From Duganella callida (GTDB taxonomy: Bacteria > Pseudomonadota > Gammaproteobacteria > Burkholderiales > Burkholderiaceae_D): 58,013 bases of DNA. Of this stretch, positions 53,408-58,013 are shown piece by piece; position 1 is the stretch's first letter, and each line of letters opens with the position of its first letter. The position numbers were made by a program, and so were the translations under genes. Under the pieces are notes generated by a model. That model saw nothing but the letters and a program-made list of their open reading frames with translations, ran no database searches and was not told where the DNA came from. The stretch lies in the NCBI RefSeq assembly GCF_004614165.1, contig NZ_SPVG01000076.1:1-58013 (forward strand). Reading direction: 5' to 3'.

Positions 53408-55486
53408 TCAAGCAGCGACTCTTTCGACCTGTACCAGTGTATCGTAAAAAGTCGGCGCGCGGCCCATATCTGTCAGCTGTTGGCTGGTAACCTCATTGGC
53501 GTTCTTGCCATCTTTCGCCAGCTTCTTCCACCACACCGACAGGCCGACCACCAGCCCGGCGCGGGCCTTGTCCGTCACCCGCGCCTTGGCGATGAACGAC
53601 CCGCGATCGTTGAAGATGCGCACCATGTCGCCGTCGGCAATACCGCGCGATGCGCAGTCGTGCGGATGGATGTCCAGATGCGGCTCGCCCTCCGACGCAC
53701 GCAGGCTTTTCACGTTGACGAAAGTCGAATTCAGGAAGTTGCGTGCAGGCGGAGAAATCATCGCCAGCGGATAGCGCGCCGCCAGTTCCGGATTGCTGGC
53801 CACGGACTCGTAGGGCGGCAGATACGCCGGCAGCGGATCGAGGCCGTCTTCCTTCATGCGCGCGGAGTAAAACTCGCATTTGCCCGAAGGCGTCAGGAAG
53901 CCGCCATGCGCGAACGGCGCGGCCGGCATGTTCAACCGTTGCCAGCCCTTCCGCTTGAGCGCGTCCCAGTCGAAACCGACCGCGCGCGCGTCCTGCGCAT
54001 TGAAGGCGATGGCGGCCAGCGCGTCGTCGCTCTCCTTGAAGCAGGGATCGTCGAAGCCCATCCTGGCCGCCAGCAGGCGGAAGATTTCCGTGTTGGCCTT
54101 GGCTTCGCCCATGGGCGCGATCGCCGGGTTGTTGGCCATCATGTACAGGTGACCGTACGAAGTGTGCGCGTCGAGGTGCTCCAGCTGCGTGGTGGCCGGC
54201 AGCACGATGTCGGCATAGTCGGCGGTATCGGTCTGGAAATGCTCCAGCACCACGGTGAACAGGTCTTCGCGCAGGAAGCCGCGCATCACCTTGTCCGAAT
54301 CCGGCGCGACCGCCAGCGGGTTGGAGTTGTAGACGATCACCGCCTCGATGGCCGGCCCGAACTCGGGCGAGGCCGGCCGCAGCAGGTCGTCGCCGATGGT
54401 GCTCATGTTGATGGTGCGCGGCAGCTTTTTCAGCAGATCGGTGCGCTGCAACTTCAGCTTATTGGTCGGGAACGAGCCACTGGACGACAGCTGCACGCCG
54501 CCGGCAGGATGACGCCAGGCGCCGACCAGCGCCGGCAGACAGGCGATGTTGCGCACCGCCATGCCGCCGCCGCGCACGCGCTGCACGCCGTAGTTGGTGC
54601 GGATGGCCACCGGCTCGCCGGCCTTGGCCATGCCGCCGTACAGGCGCGCCAGGTCCACCACCTCATCGACGCTGATGCCGCAGGTCGCGGCGGTACGCTC
54701 CGGCGTCCATTCCGCCGCGCGTTCCTTCAGCTGCTCGAAGCCCAGCGTGTAGCTGGCGATGTACTCGTGATCGAGCAGATCCTCCTTGATCAGCACATGC
54801 ATCAGGCCCAGCGCCAGCGCCGCGTCGGTGCCCGGCAGCAGGGCGATGTGCTGATGGCATTTTTCCGCCGTCAGCGAGCGGTAGGGATCGATGGCGATCA
54901 GCTTCGCGCCGTTGCGCTTGGCTTCCTGCGCGCGCATCCAGAAATGCAGATTGGAGGCGATCGGATTGCCGCCCCAGATGATCAGCAATTTTGAATGCTG
55001 AAACTGCTCCATGTCGGTGCCGACCGAGCCGCCGATGGTGTACTTGTAGCCGGTGGCGCCGGCCATCGCGCAGATGGTGCGGTCCAGCAGCGAGGCGCCG
55101 ATCTGATTGAAGAAGCGCGATGACATCGACTCGCCCTGGATCAGCCCCATGGTGCCGCAATAGCTGTACGGCAGGATCGCTTCCGGCGCGCGCGCGGCGA
55201 TCGGCTTCAGACGCGCCGCAATGGTGTCCAGCGCCTCATCCCAGCTGATGCGCTCGAACTTGCCCTCGCCCTTTTTGCCGACGCGCTTGAGCGGGTACAA
55301 CAACCGGTCTTCATGGTAGGTGCGCTCAGCGTAGCGCGACACCTTGGTGCACAACGCGCCGGCCGTGGTGGGATGGTCGGGATCGCCTTTAACCGCGGTG
55401 GCCACGCCATCTTCCACCGTCACCAGCAGCGCGCAAGTGTCGGGACAGTCGAGCGGACAGGCCGCGCGAACTTGTGTGATCGTCAT
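53408..55486 (-). CDS. Molybdopterin-dependent oxidoreductase, 4Fe-4S
   Basis: The 692-residue DMSO-reductase-superfamily protein has an N-terminal 4Fe-4S motif in AACPLDCPDTCAL with the last Cys in GALCTKVSRYAERT. Molybdopterin-binding domains carry WGGNPIASNLHFW and IDPYRSLTAEKCHQH, and the C-terminal cap has HPHDCASRGIADGDMVRIFNDRG. There is no Tat signal, so it is cytoplasmic. The substrate is unknown; formate dehydrogenase-like or BisC-like roles are possible. No partner subunit is adjacent; it precedes the lipoprotein aminopeptidase by nine bases. Confidence 0.92.
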   Translation of the reverse strand: MTITQVRAACPLDCPDTCALLVTVEDGVATAVKGDPDHPTTAGALCTKVSRYAERTYHEDRLLYPLKRVGKKGEGKFERISWDEALDTIAARLKPIAARAPEAILPYSYCGTMGLIQGESMSSRFFNQIGASLLDRTICAMAGATGYKYTIGGSVGTDMEQFQHSKLLIIWGGNPIASNLHFWMRAQEAKRNGAKLIAIDPYRSLTAEKCHQHIALLPGTDAALALGLMHVLIKEDLLDHEYIASYTLGFEQLKERAAEWTPERTAATCGISVDEVVDLARLYGGMAKAGEPVAIRTNYGVQRVRGGGMAVRNIACLPALVGAWRHPAGGVQLSSSGSFPTNKLKLQRTDLLKKLPRTINMSTIGDDLLRPASPEFGPAIEAVIVYNSNPLAVAPDSDKVMRGFLREDLFTVVLEHFQTDTADYADIVLPATTQLEHLDAHTSYGHLYMMANNPAIAPMGEAKANTEIFRLLAARMGFDDPCFKESDDALAAIAFNAQDARAVGFDWDALKRKGWQRLNMPAAPFAHGGFLTPSGKCEFYSARMKEDGLDPLPAYLPPYESVASNPELAARYPLAMISPPARNFLNSTFVNVKSLRASEGEPHLDIHPHDCASRGIADGDMVRIFNDRGSFIAKARVTDKARAGLVVGLSVWWKKLAKDGKNANEVTSQQLTDMGRAPTFYDTLVQVERVAA

Positions 55487-55624
55487 GTCAAAAATCCAAA
55501 AAGCATTTGTGCAAAGCAGTATCGTAAACCATTGCGGGGGCGCTGGCTTAACTTGTCCGACAAGGGCTACAATGACTGTTCTCGATGCTTAAAAAGCAAG
55601 CGAACCCGATACTGGAGAAGCAGC

Positions 55625-56818
55625 ATGAAACTGGTAGATCCCATTATTGCATTTCAATCCGAACTGCAGCAGATCAGGCGCGACCTGCACGCCCATCCCG
55701 AGCTGTGCTACGAAGAACAGCGTACCTCCGACGTCGTTGCCGCCAAGCTCACCGAATGGGGCATCCCCGTAATCCGCGGCCTGGGCGTGACCGGTGTGGT
55801 CGGCGTCATCAAAAACGGCACCTCGGCCCGCTCGATCGGCCTGCGCGCCGACATGGACGCGCTGCCCATGCACGAAGTAAACACCTTCGAACACGCCTCG
55901 CGCCACCCGGGCAAGATGCACGCCTGCGGCCACGACGGCCATACCGCCATGCTGCTCGGCGCGGCCAAGCACCTGGCCGACAACCGCAATTTCGACGGCA
56001 CCGTCTACCTGGTATTCCAGCCGGCCGAGGAAGGCGGCGCTGGCGCCAAGCGCATGATCGAAGACGGACTGTTCGAGCAATGCCCGATGGACGCCATCTA
56101 CGGCATGCACAACTGGCCCGGCATCCCGGCCGGCCACATGAGCGTGGCCGCCGGGCCGCTGATGGCGTCCAGCAACGAGTTCTATGTCACGGTCAAAGGC
56201 AAGGGCGGCCATGCGGCGCAGCCGCACAAATGCATCGACCCGGTGATGATCGCGGTGCAGATCGCGCAGAGCTGGCAGACCATCATCAGCCGCCGCACCA
56301 GCCCGCTGGACACGGCCGTGCTGTCGCTGACGCAGATCCAGGCCGGCACCGCCACCAACGTCATTCCCGATGAGGCGAAGATGGCCGGCACCGTGCGCAC
56401 CCTGTCGTGGCAAGTGCTGGACCGGATCGAGCAGCAGATGGAGCAGGTGGCGGTACAGACCGCTGCCGCCTTCGACGCGGAAGTCGAATTCCGCTTCCGC
56501 CGCAACTACCCGCCGCTGATCAATCATCCCGAACAGACCCGTTTCGCGGTGGAGGTGATGAAAACCGTGATCGGCGCCGACAAGGTGGACGACCAGGCCG
56601 AGCCATCGATGGCCGCGGAAGACTTCGCCTATTTCCTGCAGGCCAAACCGGGCTGCTACATCTTCATCGGCAACGGCGAGGGTGACCACCGGACTCAGGG
56701 CCACGGCCTCGGACCGTGCGTGCTGCACAACGGCAGCTACGACTTCAACGACAACCTGCTGCCGGTCGGCGCCAGCTTCTGGGTCAAGCTGGTCGAAGCC
56801 AGCCTGCCGCGCGTTTAA
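55625..56818 (+). CDS. M20-family amidohydrolase (hippurate hydrolase-like)
   Basis: The 397-residue cytosolic M20D enzyme starts MKLVDPIIAFQSELQQIRRDLHAHPELCYEEQRTS. It has the metal motifs MHACGHDGHTAMLLGAA and FQPAEEGGAGAKRMIEDGLF, the lid His in KGKGGHAAQPHKCIDP and the terminal metal His in GPCVLHNGSYDFND. It cleaves N-acyl amino acids; hippurate, acetyl-amino acids or IAA conjugates are typical. ATG 55625 follows GGAGAAG; the frame opens upstream but overlaps the divergent molybdoenzyme. Confidence 0.93.
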   Translation: MKLVDPIIAFQSELQQIRRDLHAHPELCYEEQRTSDVVAAKLTEWGIPVIRGLGVTGVVGVIKNGTSARSIGLRADMDALPMHEVNTFEHASRHPGKMHACGHDGHTAMLLGAAKHLADNRNFDGTVYLVFQPAEEGGAGAKRMIEDGLFEQCPMDAIYGMHNWPGIPAGHMSVAAGPLMASSNEFYVTVKGKGGHAAQPHKCIDPVMIAVQIAQSWQTIISRRTSPLDTAVLSLTQIQAGTATNVIPDEAKMAGTVRTLSWQVLDRIEQQMEQVAVQTAAAFDAEVEFRFRRNYPPLINHPEQTRFAVEVMKTVIGADKVDDQAEPSMAAEDFAYFLQAKPGCYIFIGNGEGDHRTQGHGLGPCVLHNGSYDFNDNLLPVGASFWVKLVEASLPRV

Positions 56819-57705
56819 TCGAAGCGGTCCGGGACAGTGCCCACACGCTGCCCCGGATTCAGCTGCTCCAGCCCGATCAGTGCCGCTGAATGGTCGGCCT
56901 GCGGGATGGTCTGCGCCAGTGTCTGATAGCGCGCCGTCACCAGCTCGGTCAGCGGCAGCACGATGCCGGCCGCTTCCGCCGCCGCCAGGATGTTGCGCTG
57001 ATCCTTGAGCTGCGTACTGACCTTGCCGCCGGCGACGAATTGCCGGTCCAGCATGCGCTGCCCGTGTACTTCCAGGATTTTCGATTCAGCAAACCCGCCG
57101 CGGATGGCCGCGCGCATCGCCGCCGGATCGGCGCCGGCCGCCTGCGCCAGCAGCATCGCTTCCGCCACGATATTGATGGTCGCGCCGACGATCAGCTGAT
57201 TGCACAGCTTGGCGACCTGGCCGCTGCCGGCCGGCCCGACCAGCGTCGCTCGGCCCATGGCCGACAACACCGGCTCGGCCTCGGAGAAATCTCCGGCGCT
57301 GCCGCCAGCCATGATGGCCAGCGTTCCCGCCGCCGCGCCGCCGACGCCGCCGGATACCGGCGCATCGATGAAACGGCAACCCTGCGCCGTCAGCTGCTGA
57401 TGGAATGTCTGCGCCTCGGCCTGTTGGGTAGAGCTCATGTCTATCCACAGCGCATGCGGCGCCAGCGACGGCATGGCTTGCTGCAGCACGCTGGCTACCG
57501 TCGGCCCCGCCTCCAGCATGGAGATCACAATCTGCGCATCGCGCACCGCCTCCGCCAGATCCGCCACCGCCTGCGCTCCCGCGCCCGTCAGCGCCTGTGC
57601 CTTTGCATGCGTCCGGTTCCACGCTGTGACCTGATGACCAGCCGCCAGCAGGCGGCGTGCCATCGGATCTCCCATCAAGCCTATGCCAAGAAAAGCAATC
57701 TTCAT
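56815..57705 (-). CDS. 3-hydroxyisobutyrate dehydrogenase-like oxidoreductase
   Basis: The 296-residue beta-hydroxyacid dehydrogenase has the Rossmann motif IAFLGIGLMGDPMARRL, the substrate loop FIDAPVSGGVGGAAAGTL and the catalytic Lys in GSGQVAKLCNQLIV. Members reduce or oxidise 3-hydroxyisobutyrate, tartronate semialdehyde or short aldehydes; which one applies here is unclear. ATG 57705 (MKIAFLG) with CGGAGA is chosen. It converges with the M20 gene (four-base overlap) and lies just beyond the rrn terminator. Confidence 0.9.
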   Translation of the reverse strand: MKIAFLGIGLMGDPMARRLLAAGHQVTAWNRTHAKAQALTGAGAQAVADLAEAVRDAQIVISMLEAGPTVASVLQQAMPSLAPHALWIDMSSTQQAEAQTFHQQLTAQGCRFIDAPVSGGVGGAAAGTLAIMAGGSAGDFSEAEPVLSAMGRATLVGPAGSGQVAKLCNQLIVGATINIVAEAMLLAQAAGADPAAMRAAIRGGFAESKILEVHGQRMLDRQFVAGGKVSTQLKDQRNILAAAEAAGIVLPLTELVTARYQTLAQTIPQADHSAALIGLEQLNPGQRVGTVPDRFD

Positions 57706-57724
57706 CGAAATCTCCGCCGAACGC

Positions 57725-57757
57725 AAAAAGCCCGCCAGTCAACAGACTGGCGGGCTT
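57725..57757 (-). terminator. rRNA operon terminator
   Basis: On the minus strand AAGCCCGCCAGTC pairs with GACTGGCGGGCTT (13-bp perfect stem, loop TGTT), followed by TTTTT. It lies 13 bases after the 5S gene, before the dehydrogenase gene on the same strand. Confidence 0.92.
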
Positions 57758-57770
57758 CCACTAATAACTA

Positions 57771-57884
57771 GCTTGACGATAACCTACTTTCACACTGGTT
57801 GCAGCACTATCATCGGCGCAGAGTCATTTCACGGTCCTGTTCGGGATGGGAAGGGGTGGGACTGACTTGCTATGGTCATCAAGC
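57771..57884 (-). rRNA. rrf: 5S ribosomal RNA
   Basis: The minus strand reads the betaproteobacterial 5S core CCCACCCCTTCCCATCCCGA, then AACAGGACCGTGAAA and GCGCCGATGATAGTG. Ends are set by pairing of CTTGATGA (57883-57876) with TCGTCAAG (57779-57772). About 114 nt, usual for 5S. Confidence 0.92.
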
Positions 57885-57961
57885 TTTGACTTGGCAACAA
57901 CCTGGAAGAAGTAAAAGTTGGGGTAGCACTCACCATCGAGTAAATGCGCATAACCGTCAAG

Positions 57962-58013
57962 GTTATAGGGACAAGCCGTACGGGCAATTAGTATCAGTTA
58001 GCTTAATGCATTA
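57962..58013 (-). rRNA. rrl: 23S ribosomal RNA, 3' end (partial)
   Basis: The minus strand reads TTAAGCTAACTGATACTAAT followed by TGCCCGTACGGCTTG, the conserved 3' tip of bacterial 23S. The exact 3' end is uncertain by several bases. The spacer to 5S (57885-57961) holds no tRNA that I can see. Confidence 0.88.

Noticed and set aside
57885-57961. tRNA gene between 23S and 5S or after 5S
   Set aside because: No cloverleaf or CCA-type end is visible in this spacer; the stretch after 5S holds only the terminator.

Overview
The window is GC-rich and densely coded. Its gene content and the rRNA fragments at the right edge fit a betaproteobacterium of the Oxalobacteraceae (Massilia/Duganella/Janthinobacterium group). 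This placement is inference from gene style and recalled rRNA sequence, not a database result. The stretch looks chromosomal: it has housekeeping genes (secDF-yajC, tgt-queA, recG, pyrC) and the end of an rRNA operon. There is no prophage, insertion sequence or CRISPR array.

Layout. 1-4 kb: the start of a probable sensor kinase, two tiny ORFs, an amino acid permease, a 39-residue membrane peptide, a DUF1993 protein and an EF-hand protein. 4-18 kb: an arginine succinyltransferase (AST) operon on the minus strand in the order astC-aruF-aruG-astD-astB-gdhB-astE. An AraC-type ArgR-like regulator and an EamA exporter lie upstream of it. The giant NAD-glutamate dehydrogenase inside the operon would send the pathway's glutamate into 2-oxoglutarate. 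A sequence matching the Pseudomonas ArgR half-site lies just upstream of a -10 element in front of astC. 18-21 kb: MarR regulator, small hypothetical, HDOD protein, GST and WYL regulator. 21.5-25 kb: eat-eutB-eutC for ethanolamine use, behind a good sigma-54 promoter. 25-31.5 kb: a divergent gene that may carry a RAMA-like domain, then the conserved queA-tgt-yajC-secD-secF cluster. 31.5-38 kb: recG, an MFS transporter with a coupled 38-residue peptide, an oxidoreductase, DUF3025 and pyrC.

38-43 kb: a yefM-yoeB toxin-antitoxin pair with a promoter-embedded operator, an orphan ABC ATPase coupled to an exported amidohydrolase, a glutamate/dicarboxylate symporter, and a scarred stretch holding small ORFs and the C-terminal stub of a family-43 glycosidase. 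43-53.4 kb: an exported M20 peptidase, an Atm1-like ABC exporter, an acyl-CoA thioesterase, PhoD phosphatase, tandem fadD genes and a lipoprotein aminopeptidase. 53.4-58 kb: a molybdopterin oxidoreductase, an M20 amidohydrolase, a 3-hydroxyisobutyrate-dehydrogenase-like gene, then the rrn terminator, 5S and 3' tip of 23S on the minus strand.

The most unusual signal is structural. Two near-perfect 80+ bp palindromes (3218-3307 and 48646-48729) share identical outer and inner segments but have different, self-complementary middle segments. One of them supplies the C-terminal codons and stop of the phoD gene. A third, unrelated 101-bp palindrome overlaps the argR stop codon. The regulatory region between eat and the RAMA-like gene carries an array of GTCTCGTTT/AAACGAGAC repeats.
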